NCBI GenBank assembly: GCA_051453625.1
Contig: JBOZIK010000001.1
Span: forward strand, 182,299,608-182,363,607
Source of the DNA: Welwitschia mirabilis
Taxonomy: Eukaryota > Gnetophyta > Gnetopsida > Welwitschiales
DNA length: 64,000 nt
Reading direction: 5' to 3'
This document shows positions 36,544-48,879 of the stretch, piece after piece; positions within the stretch are counted from its first letter, which is position 1; every line of letters begins with the position of its first letter. The position numbers and the translations under genes were made by a program. Below the pieces are notes generated by a model. It had not been told where the DNA came from. It saw only the letters and a program-made list of their open reading frames with translations, and ran no database searches.

Positions 36544-38200
36544 ACTTAAACCTTCACAAAAATAATTATGTACTTAATAAAAGAAATTAACTCATGAAAA
36601 AGAAATAAAATATAAATAAATCTCTAAAGTCAAATTGCATATATAATAGAAGCACATAAGTATTGAACCAATGGACTTGGTATAAAAAAATAGTGCATAC
36701 TTTCTTATCAAACTGTCACTTTATATGATAAAATAATTATTCATTAGTAATCATATAACATATAATAAACTTTAAGAACTACATGTATAAAACCTTAATT
36801 CCATTAGATGTAAAAATAAAATTAAAATAAATAAAAAATAGCCTTTAATAAACATTTGATACTACTATAAAAATCATTTATAACTTAAAACAAATGATAA
36901 AGAGAGTTAAAAGTAGTCAAAACTAACTTAAGTTATTATTTTACAAAAAATAATCTTTCTTGAAAGATTTACTACTCAACATGATGTAAAATAAATATGT
37001 ATGAATTACTTATAAGTGTTATTCTACTCTATACTAATTATATATTAACTTAGAATCAAAAGATAGCACTTTAAAGATGTTATTCTTAAACATTAACAGA
37101 GCAAACCATTTGACCTTCATAATATTTTTACTAAATGTCAATAAATTTGACTAAAAAAATAACTCTTACTTAGGCTTGAAATTAGTTATAAAGTAATGTA
37201 TCATGTAAATGATATTATAAATCAATAAGTAATTAATTAAAAATCAACATGTGAATGTTTACTTTATCAAAGAAAAATCTAGTCCATTTCATAATATTTT
37301 GGGTAGAAGGAGGAAAGGAAAGAGAGAAAAGTAAAAAAGACACTTTAAGAAAATGGATTGAGAAGTCATAGAATAAAATATTCGAAATCAACTAAAATTG
37401 ATTAAAACAATTAGGAAATAGACCTTAAAACAAATATGGAAAGGGGAAAAAGAGAATATAGTCAACCCTATGTTGATCAATGTTATTAAAAAACCTAAAG
37501 AACTTAAGCAAAAATGGATTTCATGGTATAAAAATAACTAAAAATTACAATAAAATTATATCTTAAATTTTCAAAAACATAGCAATGATAGTAGGAAAAT
37601 TTACTATGAAAACATTTTAAAAAAATTCTAAGTAAAATTGCAACTCCACTGTAAATAGTCAAAAATGGGATTATAGAGGCTAAATTAGGATTTAAACTAA
37701 TTTAAAAATACTTTTTAAATTAAAAAAGAAATCTATTAATAAAGTTTGAAAGAAATTAAAGTTACAAAACACAAGTTATGGTCACAACAGTCACTAAAAT
37801 TTAGTGGTTTTTACTTTAATGGAGAAAAGAGGGAAAGAGAGAGGAAAAAATATTTTAAACTTAGATTTAAGTATATTATAAATTTATATATTAGATTTAT
37901 GCTATCAAGAAGGAGAGAAGAAAATTCATCATTTAATGCTTTAAAAGACAGAATAAAAGGATGCAATAATGATATTAGGAGAAATGAGAAGAAAGGAGAA
38001 AAGAAGAAAAAAACTAGATTAAAACATATGCTTTCTTTAACATAGGGTCATATTAGAGAATGCTATTATAAATACTAAATGTATGATAATTTTATTAGTA
38101 CTAAATATGCAACATGTTATAATAAGTCTAATTGAAATGAAAGGGGTGCATGACAAAAATGAATAAATTATGTAAACGTAAGAATAAAAACAAAATAGAA
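36544..38200 (-). repeat. LTR-like repeat, copy 2
   Basis: A diverged direct copy of 34680-36443 that also includes the part lost at the gap there. The 99-codon plus-strand ORF at 37746-38045 is a Lys/Arg-rich chance frame through its purine-rich segment. Confidence 0.65.
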
Positions 38201-38780
38201 TAGAACATTCATTGATTTAAGATGTAATCATAGCCATTTCTAATAGTTTATATTCCAAACTCTTATAAGATATGATGCCTTTTTCTCCTCTTATACTACT
38301 CGATCATCTACATTTAACCACTCTATAATGTCCTACAGATGGATGAAAATAAGGGAAATGGTATGAAAAATAAATATGAAATAATGCTAGAGGATGAGAA
38401 TAACTGTATTAAATTTATTATGCAAATTTAAAAGTACTAAATATATAACAATCCTATTAGCACTAAATATGCAACATTTGAGAAAAAGTATAATAAAATT
38501 TAAAATAATGCATGATAAAAATGAAAAAGATCATCTAAACATAACCATAAAAAATATAAAGAAAAGAAAGTTTACTAATTTTAAATTTAATCATAGTGCT
38601 TTTAATTAGTCTCTCGTCCAAATGCTTGTAAGGTTTTATGCATCGCTTTCCTCTTATGCTATTAATGACATGGACTTTGCCATCTTAAAATGTCCTTCAA
38701 ATGGATGAAAATGAAAGAAGTCATAATATAAAATAAACATAAGAGGATGAAAAAGGATAAAAATAAAGTTATGACGCAAA
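38050..38780. repeat. Tandem duplication, about 360-370-bp unit, two copies
   Basis: The block with 'actaaatatgcaaca', then 'atgacaaaaatga', then 'cctcttatactact' and 'cagatggatgaaaat' (38050-38400) is followed in the same order by a diverged copy (38410-38780). The first unit overlaps the end of LTR-like copy 2. Confidence 0.65.
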
Positions 38781-38789
38781 AATGAATAA

Positions 38790-39985
38790 TAATAAAGAAT
38801 TAAAAGGGTTTCCAAAGTTGACAATAAAAGAAGATTAACTCAAAAGAGAAGAAATAAGAGAGAGATAAATGTGCTTAAAACTCTTTTCAATGAAGAATGA
38901 AGCATAAAAATGACATAAATAAGTATTGTATTATGTATATTTAATATGGTGTTAATATAGTGTTGAAGTTAAGATTTTAACAAAATAAGGTATTAATGGT
39001 TATAATTTTTTTTAATTATTTTAAAACTACAATACTACACTTAAACTATTTTTTTATTTTTAGGAGATAAGAAAATCAAAGGTCTAATAAGAATTAAATG
39101 ATAAATTTTGATCTACTTTAAGGTGATTCATGATAATCATGATCAAAAGTTCAATATCTAAGTTGAAAATGTGGAGCATGGAGGACTACTTTAGCTAGTT
39201 GATCTTGAAGATAATTGAACATTCCTTTTCCATTATCATATTTCATCCACATAATAATGTCATGATTTTGAAACATTTTAACACTGGGCACATGACATCA
39301 AAGAATATTAGAAACTATTAGTACATTAGTACATTGGAAATTTTCATTTTGATATTTATAATTTAGTAATTTTTAGCTAGTTCTACGTCAAATGTAATGT
39401 TTCAATGTAATATTAGCCTTGAGTAATATAAGCTAAAATAAAATTTTACATTTTTGATGGGTATACTGTAACTACTTATAGTGCTACAACAATATTGCCT
39501 AGTGTATTATGTCACTATAGTATCATGTAACTATTTATAGTTTGTAAATAAGAAATACCGGATGAAAATTAGAAGTCTTAGCATCTACCTCACTTAAAAT
39601 CAATACATGTAGCCCTATTCTTAATGCTACACAAAACATTAAATCTATATTGAGATGAAGTACATGTTATAAAACTCATTTCATTTCATTTTCATGATTT
39701 GAAAGAACTTTTTGGCTAGATTTCTATCTTATTTCTTCTTTTTCAAGTTGATATTATTTATAAATTAGATTTGAAAGCCTTCTCTATTATTCATTCTCAT
39801 TCATTATAGAAACATATAGGAATTATTATTCTTTAATATCCTTTTACAATTTATTTTTCATATCCATTTCCTCTATTTCTATCTATCGAAAGGGCATTAC
39901 AAAGTGGTGAAGTGCATGTGAATGGTTAGTGCATGAGAAAGAGAAGGCATTAGATCTTATAATAATTTAGATTAAAGACTAACAA
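38790..39985. other. AT-rich DNA between inverted repeats, no gene recognised
   Basis: Spacer between the direct copies and the inverted copy of the LTR-like repeat. Nothing recognisable. Confidence 0.5.
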
Positions 39986-39989
39986 AATG

Positions 39990-41830
39990 AGCTATTATTA
40001 AATATGAAACTAATACATTCTTTTTCTTATGTGTTTATGCTTATATTTACATAAATTATGCATTTTTATCATACATTTCTTTCAATTCAATTAGACTTCT
40101 TATAGCATGTTGAATATTTGATGCTAATAGGATTGTTATAAATTTAGTATCTATCATAACATTTTATGAATTTACATGGTTGGTGATTCTATGTAAAAGT
40201 AAGTATGTGTTTTATCTCTCTTCTTTATTATTTCCTTTATTTTTCTTATTTTTTTAGTACCATTTTCTCACAATTCCATCTTTCTTATTAAGCATTCAAT
40301 GATGAATTCTTATTTTGTCCTTTAAAATAGCATAAATTTATCATGTAAACATGTAATTTAGTTAATCAAATAGTTGACAATATTTATTTTGCATTAGTTA
40401 TTCTTTGTTTCCCTTCCTCTTTTCTTAAATTAAAATAGAACTAGTGAATTTTAGTGTTTCTTTTGATCATAACTCTTTTATATAATGCTAATTATTTGAA
40501 ATTTCACTAATAGATTCCTATTATAATTTAGAGACTTTCATGCTTAAGAATTTAAAATCCATACTCCACCTCTGAAATCCTATTTTTGGTAATTTATAGT
40601 TAAACTCATAGTTTTACTTGGAATTTTTTTAAATCTATAAAATCTTAATTTTTCAATTTTTTCATGGTGAATTTATTATTTACTATTTCTTTATTTTCAG
40701 AAATCTAATATTTAATATTATAATATTCTTTGGGTATATTTTGAACATAAAATTCATTTTTTTAAAGTTTTCTTTTTTTATTTTAATATTCTTAATCAAA
40801 GTAAGATTTACTATAATTATTATAGTATTTTTCTAAATAGTTTGTTTCTTATCAGTTTAAATTGATATTTCTTAAACTTTAATTTGATGCTAGAGACTTA
40901 TTTTAGGAGATATTCTGATTAATATGAATGTTTTGAAAAGTTGTAATCAACTTTTTAAAGTTATTTTTTCTTCCTCTTTCCTCTCTTTATTCTCTTCCTT
41001 CCAGTCAAAATAACATGAAATTCACTAAGATTTACTTTAATAGAATAAACATCCACATGCTAATTTTTTATCTATTACTAGTTCATTAATAATCTAAGTT
41101 ATATGTGAATTACTTTAATAACTCATTTCAAGCCTAACAAAAAATTATCTTTCAAGTAAAATACATTGAAATTTATGAGAATAATTTTAAAATCAAATGA
41201 TTTGTTATGAAATTTTAAGAATCATATTTCTAAAAGGTTATTTTGTAATTATAAGTTATTATAAAATTAGGATAGAATTAAATAAGGCATTTCAATAACC
41301 CAATTACATCAATTTTACATCATTTTAAATAGTGAAAAATTTAATAAAATTTATTTTTATATAATAATTATTTAAGTTATATTAAGTATTTTAACTCTCT
41401 TAATCATTTTATTGAGTTATAAATGATCTTTAGAATGATAGTGAATGTTTATTAAAGATTATGTTTTTCTTATTTATTACATTTTTCATTTAAATCTTGT
41501 GAAATTTATCTTCTTACACATATAATGCTTAAGGTTTATTATATTTCATATATTGTAATTATGCACATGTCACTTAAGAATAGTTATTTTATCATATAAA
41601 ATTACAATCTGATAATGTAAAAAATTTACTTAAAAGCTATGCCAACTTTTTCATCGATACAATACTCGTGTACTTCTAATATATATGCAATTTGATTTAA
41701 GATATTTATTTATGCCCTATTATGAAGTGTTTAGTTTTTATTACTTTCTCCTAAGTTAGATTATTATCTTAAGTACAAGAATATTTCTATAAAGCTTCAA
41801 AGAGTGATCTCCTTATTTTAAAATTTTAGT
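39990..41830 (+). repeat. LTR-like repeat, copy 3, inverted; possible 5' LTR of the gypsy element
   Basis: Its reverse complement matches copies 1 and 2 over their length. For example 40080-40150 mirrors 38090-38150 ('caatcctattagca..caaatattcaaca'). It lies upstream of a possible PBS (42273) and a gypsy gag (42530), so it may be that element's 5' LTR; the third copy at the 3' end was not found inside the window. Confidence 0.55.
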
Positions 41831-42272
41831 TTTTACTTTGTTCAAAATTTGTATAATTTTTAGGGAAAACTTATGAATTTTTTATGAAATATTGTACTTA
41901 TTTTTACGAATGACATATACTTATAGAAGTTATTTTGTTTTCAAATGCTTTCTGTATTACAAATACATTGACTATTCTATAATAATTACATTACTTTTGC
42001 AAGCCTTCTAGCTGCATGCATTCTAACATACTTCCTTTTTGTCCATTTCTTTTTATTATCTTTCATACTACACATATGTAAGTAAATATTATAATCATAT
42101 TAAAAAATGTTTAAAAATATTACATAGTTTGAAACCTTCATCTCCAAAGCATCCTTCTTCATATTCATTTTTAACTCCATCTTACATAATGTTTGAATAC
42201 TTTTCAAAAGTGCTAAACATTCTTACTTTTCAAATGACCATCTAAGATAGTAATTATCAAACCTCTAGTCCT

Positions 42273-42290
42273 TAACCTACTCTTGGGAAA
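42273..42290 (+). other. Possible primer binding site of the Athila/Tat-type element
   Basis: 'TAACCTACTCTTGGGAAA' can be read as a decayed TGGCGCC-x-TTGCCGGGGAA, the Asp-tRNA type PBS used by these elements, with several G-to-A and C-to-T changes and one indel. The match is weak. Confidence 0.25.
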
Positions 42291-42529
42291 CTCTTTGAAA
42301 GTTAGAAAACTAATTATTACATTTTTTCACTCTTAATATTTCTACTTATACTAGAAATCTTAATAATTTTCATACTTATCATGGTTTAAGTCATGAGTAT
42401 GCTTATGAATTTCTTACAGAATTTAATCTAGTTTTTAAGATTATACCTTAATCTCATTATAACATAGTCAAATTACTAATTTCGCTTATTGTTTAAAGAA
42501 TAGAACTAGACATTAGCTTAGGATTGTTA

Positions 42530-42917
42530 AAAGTAATAAGGATCTTTTAAACCTTGTAAAGTTTAAAGAAGATTTTATTAAGAAATATCTTCCTATCACT
42601 TGTATTTATTAAATCAAGAAAATCATTAGTATCTTTAAGAAAAATTCTAGTGAATCCAATTCTAAAGATTTTAAGCATTATACAAAATGTTATATTAAAA
42701 ATACCAATTATGGCTTTGAAATTTGGATATTATTGTAATTTTTTATAAGGCCTAAATGAAGAAATTATAAAAATGATAGAAACTTTAACTAATGAGGAAT
42801 TACTTAATGCTACACTTGATAAAGCTTAAAAGGAATTAGAAGAAATGGTAGAAGTAACTCATAGATGGGAAAAATTGAAATAGATCTCATTAGAAGTAAG
42901 ATTAAGTTGAATGATCT
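42530..42917 (+). pseudogene. Ty3/gypsy gag, 5' part, interrupted by a nested element
   Basis: Frames on the plus strand read KFKEDFIKKYLPITCIY, then 'ESNSKDFKHYTKCY', 'NYGFEIW', a broken 'GLNEE' type segment and 'NATLDKA' with 'EVTHRW'. These follow the Retrotrans_gag pattern (F...KFlP, ESl.eawerF, P.HG...W, FY.GL, ..G..L..kt...A, m....W) of Athila/Tat elements. The frame is cut at 42917 by the LTR of the nested element and resumes after 54985. Confidence 0.65.
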
Positions 42918-42973
42918 TGTCAAGTCCCAATTTTTAAGTAATAAAAATTAGCCTAAGAATTATTACATAATAG

Positions 42974-43619
42974 NNNNNNNNNNNNNNNNNNNNNNNNNNN
43001 NNNNNNNNNNNNNNNNNNNNNNNNNNNNNNNNNNNNNNNNNNNNNNNNNNNNNNNNNNNNNNNNNNNNNNNNNNNNNNNNNNNNNNNNNNNNNNNNNNNN
43101 NNNNNNNNNNNNNNNNNNNNNNNNNNNNNNNNNNNNNNNNNNNNNNNNNNNNNNNNNNNNNNNNNNNNNNNNNNNNNNNNNNNNNNNNNNNNNNNNNNNN
43201 NNNNNNNNNNNNNNNNNNNNNNNNNNNNNNNNNNNNNNNNNNNNNNNNNNNNNNNNNNNNNNNNNNNNNNNNNNNNNNNNNNNNNNNNNNNNNNNNNNNN
43301 NNNNNNNNNNNNNNNNNNNNNNNNNNNNNNNNNNNNNNNNNNNNNNNNNNNNNNNNNNNNNNNNNNNNNNNNNNNNNNNNNNNNNNNNNNNNNNNNNNNN
43401 NNNNNNNNNNNNNNNNNNNNNNNNNNNNNNNNNNNNNNNNNNNNNNNNNNNNNNNNNNNNNNNNNNNNNNNNNNNNNNNNNNNNNNNNNNNNNNNNNNNN
43501 NNNNNNNNNNNNNNNNNNNNNNNNNNNNNNNNNNNNNNNNNNNNNNNNNNNNNNNNNNNNNNNNNNNNNNNNNNNNNNNNNNNNNNNNNNNNNNNNNNNN
43601 NNNNNNNNNNNNNNNNNNN
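42974..43619. other. Assembly gap, 646 N
   Basis: In the other LTR the matching interval (about 50938-51080) is only about 145 bases, so the gap length is probably overestimated or conceals an insertion. The minus-strand frame across it is meaningless. Confidence 0.85.
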
Positions 43620-44449
43620 TAACTTATAGTTAAATTCCTATTTCTTATCATGACAAAAGTAGTAGCATGCTCTTGAAATCATAGCATTGACTTCTTAATT
43701 TATGGAATTAGATGTAATAATTATTTGAAATTTAAAAATATTATATATCGTGAATAACTTATCTTCTTTATGTTTATGTTATAGAACTTAATTCTTATAG
43801 GCATCTTTTAATGATTATTATTTTGCAAAACAAGTAGTTACCATTATGATAAAATATTATGCACTCAATGCAGGTAATGTAACTATTTATGGTTATGGAA
43901 TCATTACCACTTCTTTTCATGATGATGATATCTTTTCACATTCTCGTGTATCTTCATACCTCGATCCCCTTTTACTATAAATAAGATTTTTCTTCTTCTA
44001 GTACTTTCATATCTTTAAGAACACCTTTGATTTGAATCTTAGCAACTTCAAAGTTAGATCTTGAAAAACCTTAGAGCTTTAAAATCTTAAAAGGGCCTTA
44101 AAGTCTTGAGACATTACAACCAAATATAGGTATGATTTCAATTTAATTATTACATCCTTGAGTGATCCTATTTATATATGTATCTTTTTATGCATTTATA
44201 TTTTATTAATTTTCTTACAATCATCTTAATATTGTTTAGATGTTCATGTTATTTCTTCTCAATGAATTACAATATTGATCATGAGTTCTAATTTCTATTA
44301 TTTTCTTAGAAAATCTTTAAGAAATTGAATGATATTTATCCAAGTTATTCTTATTAAGGATCTACACTTTTGTTGATCTTGCTCATACTTAATTTGATAT
44401 CTTAATTCTTGTGGTCTTATGGAAATGAGTATTCCATAGATCATTGAAT

Positions 44450-44660
44450 GAGGTAGTAAAATGTGAGAACCCATAAATCGCCAAATGAGAAAATGGAATT
44501 AATAGAACTAGAAATTACCGAATGAGGTAGTGGACTCCACATATCACCAAAAGAGGTAGTGGAGTAAGAGAATACATGAAAACAATATTATGAGAAATCC
44601 ACAAATTAATGAATGAGGCAATAAACCCCATAAATCATTGAATAAGGTAGTGGAGGAATA
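44450..44660. repeat. Degenerate minisatellite in the 5' LTR
   Basis: The phrase 'accgaatgaggtagtgga' and variants recur about five times at roughly 40-60-base spacing. The matching part of the other LTR (51900-52050) has a similar set in worse condition. Confidence 0.6.
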
Positions 44661-45860
44661 TGAAAATTATATATATGAACAAATTATTAAAAAAACAATT
44701 ATTCTCATATCATTTCCATAAGATCATCATTATTTCTAGGAAGTTCTTAATTCTTATCTTAGCTATCCTAACTCTTAAAATCCCTCAATCTTTATGTTGC
44801 CTTAGTTAGATCATACTAGAAGCTATGAAATTTTCACAATTCTTATTCCATATTTTTCTTATAAATAGGTGGTAAAACTAGAGCTTAATTACCAAGGGGT
44901 ACATAAAGAAGTGGAGATTATCATTCTAGTTTATGTTAAAAATTTATCTTGAAGTAAATCTTTTGAATATTGAAATTTTAGTGATGTAATCATTATGATC
45001 TTGAGAATAATTCCCAAAATGAATTATGTGTATTTTTGGCTAAATCTTCTTGATCTTGTAATAGTAGATGTGATGAGATCTGATTTTTCTTATTAAGATT
45101 TTCTATTTTCTTTTTAAAAACTCCTATTATGAGATTGTTGAACTTTAACTTGTTAGAATGATCATTAATTTTAAAAAAATATTATTATCTTATAACCTTA
45201 ATCATTGTTAAATTAATCATTAGCATAATAGTTTATTTTATTTATAAAGTGATAGAATTGAGGAGAGGGCCATAATAAAGGAAGTTAGAATTATCTTGAG
45301 AAAATATCATTTTGCTATGGTATAGGATATAGATGAATTTAAATAAATTTACATCTAAATAATAAAAAAGAAAAAAGAATTATAGGATTGATGATTAAAG
45401 AAAGAGAACATTAAAATCAACCTATCTAAAGTAAAATATTTTATTAGATCTAGATCTTAAGGAAGGTGTTCTCTAAGAGTAGCAAAAAATTTAGAATGGG
45501 ATCCACATGTGTGAATAGCTTGAAAATTATTTTAATATATGGTTGAGGAAGAAGGAACCATGTAGCCATCTTAAATTAAATTTTTGAAGTGAGAATAAGA
45601 AGCCATTATCAAAATGAGAACCCATGCATGCAAATGGATTTGAATTGCCAACCATACCATGATTTTCCTTCTTCTTACCATTTCACCAAAGAATTACATT
45701 TGAAAGGAAGAAACATTATAATCTTATTTGATTAATCAACTTTTTAATTTTTTCTTTTTTTGATTATTCACATTACAAAACATGGCTTATCACTTTTCCA
45801 ACATCCTGTTCTTTTTTCTTCTTTAACTAGCCATTTCGTCCTCCTTCATTCTAGTGCATT

Positions 45861-46400
45861 TCATTTATCCTTCTTTTGAATTAATAACTCAAGTGCTATT
45901 GAATTTACACCATCATAAGGAACATCTTTTGAGTTTATATGCTTGAATCTTAATAAGGGTATCTCTGTGGTTAGGCCCTTCAACTCATCTAGATTTAACT
46001 TAAAGAAGGAGTTGTCTATTAGAGCATAAAAAGTGATCTTCATTATGGTTTAATTGGATTTAATTTTATCAGTAACTTTAGAAGATCTAATGAGAAAAAT
46101 TAGCAAGATAAAACCCTATGCTCTAACTAACACATCTCTAGAATTGATAATCAGTGGTTCCATTGTCTAACCACCTCCACTAGATTTCAAGCTAGCAATG
46201 AATGGAGTAATCTTTGCATTAGTCAACATGAGTATTATTAAAGAAATTCAATTTTCTATTTCTCTATTAATATTTGTGGTGTTCATAAGACTGATAAAGA
46301 TGTTGAAGTCAATGTGATCCCTTAGAAATGACATAATGTTGGAAGCATAGATGATGCTACCAAAGACTAGAAAAAATAAGAAGTAGGTAAACTAAAAGAA
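45861..46400 (-). pseudogene. Antisense ORF inside the 5' LTR, unknown protein
   Basis: On the minus strand one frame stays readable for about 180 codons with only a few stops. It contains FGSIIYASNIMSFLRDHIDF, 'ILMLTNAKITPFIASLKSSG', a hydrophobic GFILLIFLI, then ITFYALIDNSFFKLNLDELK and ends in LELLIQKKDK-stop at 45861. The intact last part is 60 codons (46043-45861). The same frame is recognisable in the other LTR. I do not recognise the family. It could be a captured gene fragment or an antisense protein of the element. Two hydrophobic stretches hint at a membrane protein, but weakly. Confidence 0.4.
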
Positions 46401-47293
46401 CAAAAAATGTTTCATTATGAAATGTAAATGGATAAAAGACACTATTTTATTTAAGAAGAAAATGATAAAGTTACAAAATGCAATAGATAAATTAGAGGGG
46501 TAATGTAATGGAAAGGAGAACATAGGGCAAAAACAAGTATAGAGGATGAAAAGGCTACCATACAAAAATTAATTCAAAAGCCATTAATAATTACAGATGA
46601 AGAATCAAATATAATGTTAATAATGATAACTAACATAGAATAGCCCTTAATTTTAGAGAGCACACAGAGGTTTAGAATTTGACTAATAATATTTTTCCAT
46701 TCTATTCATACACAAAATCCTTACCTAAAATACTTAGGTATTATATTTCAATTTAGCTTACATCTCAATTGGGTATTTAAATAATGGTAAGATAGAATGT
46801 GAAAGGTCAGATATTGGAATCCCTATCATAATTTTTAGGAAATCTTATTAAAACATTTTATGTTTGGATTAGGATTATAATGTTATAGTATGCCTTTTTT
46901 TTTAATTTGGAAGGTATCATAATTGGTCTTCTTGGAAAATGTTAACTAAGAGAATGAGGATTTAATTCTAAGAAAAAGTGAAAATATAATTTTTATTGAA
47001 ATGATCCATGATTTTTATTCAATCCCATGGCCATTGAATTATTATGTATAAATATTATGTATTAGAGCTATAATATGCTTATCTAAGCCATGCCAATAGG
47101 TGCTAAGGTTAATTGGTTAATTTCATGCTAATTTTTTTGGCTTAGAAGGTTTTTTATTAGTTAATTCATAGAATTATTTAACAATTATAATCCTTATCTT
47201 AGATTTTTTGTGTATATATATATGTTTAGAATTAGCTAGATTAATAGAATTTTAGGCATAAGTTCTTATAAAACCTTATAAGTAAATTATTAC

Positions 47294-47590
47294 AATCACA
47301 AGCCCAGTTACAGGGTTAGTTATAGTGTCCACAGGTTATATGGATACTGGTGAATGGGGAGGTAAAGCTATAAAGTTTAGGGATCTAGTATGTAGGGTAG
47401 GTAGAACTATATGCTTACATGCCCACCAGATAAAGGAAAGCATTTATCACTTTCCTGTTATCGTATGCTAGACCAACAACATATCCTGTTCGTGCAGTTC
47501 ACTCAGCATGACGGGGAAACCTTTCCTATTTTCCAAAGTACACTGATGTAGGAACAGAGGTACCAACCATATTATTACCTCTATAGTGGG
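47294..47590. other. GC-richer segment present only in the 5' LTR
   Basis: Between the shared 'gtaaattatta' and 'atatgagtcttacatc' the 5' LTR has about 300 bases missing from the 3' LTR (gap point about 54840-54855). The segment has a clearly higher GC content than its surroundings and several CpG sites (for example 'catgacggggaaacc'). ATTATTAC occurs near both edges. It is either an insertion after the LTRs separated or a loss from the other LTR. Organellar origin is possible but not recognised. Confidence 0.5.
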
Positions 47591-47677
47591 GGAATATGAG
47601 TCTTACATCTTATAGAAGATTGTAAGTTTCATTAACATTCAATGTTTTAGTTGTCTTAAAATCTAGGTATCACATTT

Positions 47678-47743
47678 TGGTATCAGAGTGAGTTTGAATT
47701 TTTTAACTATTGAAATCTAGGTATTACATTTTAGTATCAGAGC
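47678..47743 (+). other. Duplicated LTR end and primer binding site
   Basis: TGGTATCAGAGT (47678-47689) and TAGTATCAGAGC (47732-47743) are both Met-tRNA-type PBS sequences, each preceded by 'aaatctaggtat-y-aca'. The 3' LTR also contains the first one (54935-54946, decayed). So the LTR extends to the second copy, and the first is an older PBS absorbed into the LTR. Confidence 0.6.
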
Positions 47744-48009
47744 ATAGATTTGCAAATTCACTAGGCATAACTATTTTGTGAATTCACTAGATATAACTAT
47801 TCTTAAGATTACGAATTAATTAGGCATAACTATTCTTAAAGAATATGTTATAATTCCACTAGTCATAACTACTGTTGAAGTTGTAAGTTTTAACATGAAA
47901 ATTTAGGATAGTGACATGTGTTGTTTAGTTTTCACATGATTAACATGATCCCAAGAAGAGTAGTAGACTAATCAACTAAAGTTTCAACATTAGTAAATAT
48001 AGTTAAAAT

Positions 48010-48500
48010 TCTAGCTAATCAACTTCAAAAGCATAACAATGATAGGGAAGATGATGATTCTCTTAGGAAAATAATGATAAAATTTAAGAGAAGAAGCCCT
48101 TCAACCTTTGAAGATGTGGATAACATAGATGAGGCAGAGGCATGATTAATTTCTATACAAATGGAGTTAGAATTATTCAATTTTACTACTAAACAGAAGG
48201 TGATATCAACAAATCATCAACTTATTAAGGATCAACTTTATGATGGGATGCAAAAAAACTTTGATCATTATTTTTAACAGCTTTGAAATGGAAGGAATAT
48301 AAAAGAAGATATAGGAGTAGATATATCTCATAATTTTTCATAAATATGAAGGTCAACGAATTTAATAATCTTATTAGTAGATGGTAAAGAAGTAAAAGTT
48401 AGAAGATTTATGGATTATCTACATCTAACAATTCAAAATCAAGTCAAACTATTTCAATTAAAGGCCATTGTAGAGGCCTTAGAGAAGGTAAGAAGTAGCA
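48010..48500 (+). pseudogene. Ty3/gypsy chromovirus-like gag in the nested element
   Basis: Readable on the plus strand: 'RRSPSTFEDVDNIDEAEA' then 'MELELFNFTTKQKVISTNHQ' (the P..F.G..d...Ae.Wl..me..f......k.. pattern), later 'VRRFMDYLHLTIQNQVKLFQ' and 'LKAIVEALEKVRSSKKS' (the F..GL...ir......p.ty.e.l.kA...E pattern). This is the Retrotrans_gag arrangement of Tekay/Del-type elements. A basic region follows (48530-48640); no intact zinc knuckle is visible. Stops and frameshifts disable it. Confidence 0.6.
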
Positions 48501-48879
48501 AGAAATCATGTATCATGAATAAAAATCTTAGAGAGAAAAGAAGAATATCTCAAAATAATAGAAGAATGCAACCATAAAAGAAACCATTTACTCAAAGTAT
48601 AGGTATGATTAGAGGAAGAGGTAGATCAATATGGATATAGTCAACACTAGAGTAACACATCAACTTCAAGAAAGAAAGTAGACTTAACCAACTTGAAGAA
48701 GAGATAGATTTGTAAGATAACTAGGAAATGACTAGCCTTTTAAAATATAGCTAATAATTTGAAGAATATGAGATGGTTTCTATGTTAAGAACTTTATTAT
48801 ATCATGAATTTTCTTAAAATGAAGATAATTTTCTTAAAATGAAGACATAAAAAGAAACTATAATAGATGTATAGTAGAT

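Larger units (their letters stand above)
42918..47728 (+). repeat. 5' LTR of the nested element (over 4 kb, includes gap)
   Basis: Starts TGTCAAGTCCCAATTTTTAAG and ends GTATTACA. It aligns with 50884-54984 along its length. Differences: a 646-N gap, a roughly 300-base GC-richer segment (47294-47590) absent from the other LTR, and about 130 bases missing that the other LTR has (54040-54190). It holds a degenerate minisatellite (44450-44660) and an antisense ORF (46400-45861). Confidence 0.75.

Noticed and set aside
37746-38045. 99-codon Lys/Arg-rich ORF as a gene
   Set aside because: It lies in a purine-rich part of an LTR-like repeat; the other copies do not keep the frame.
42953-43651. 232-codon minus-strand ORF
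   Set aside because: It spans the 646-N gap and has no real coding content.
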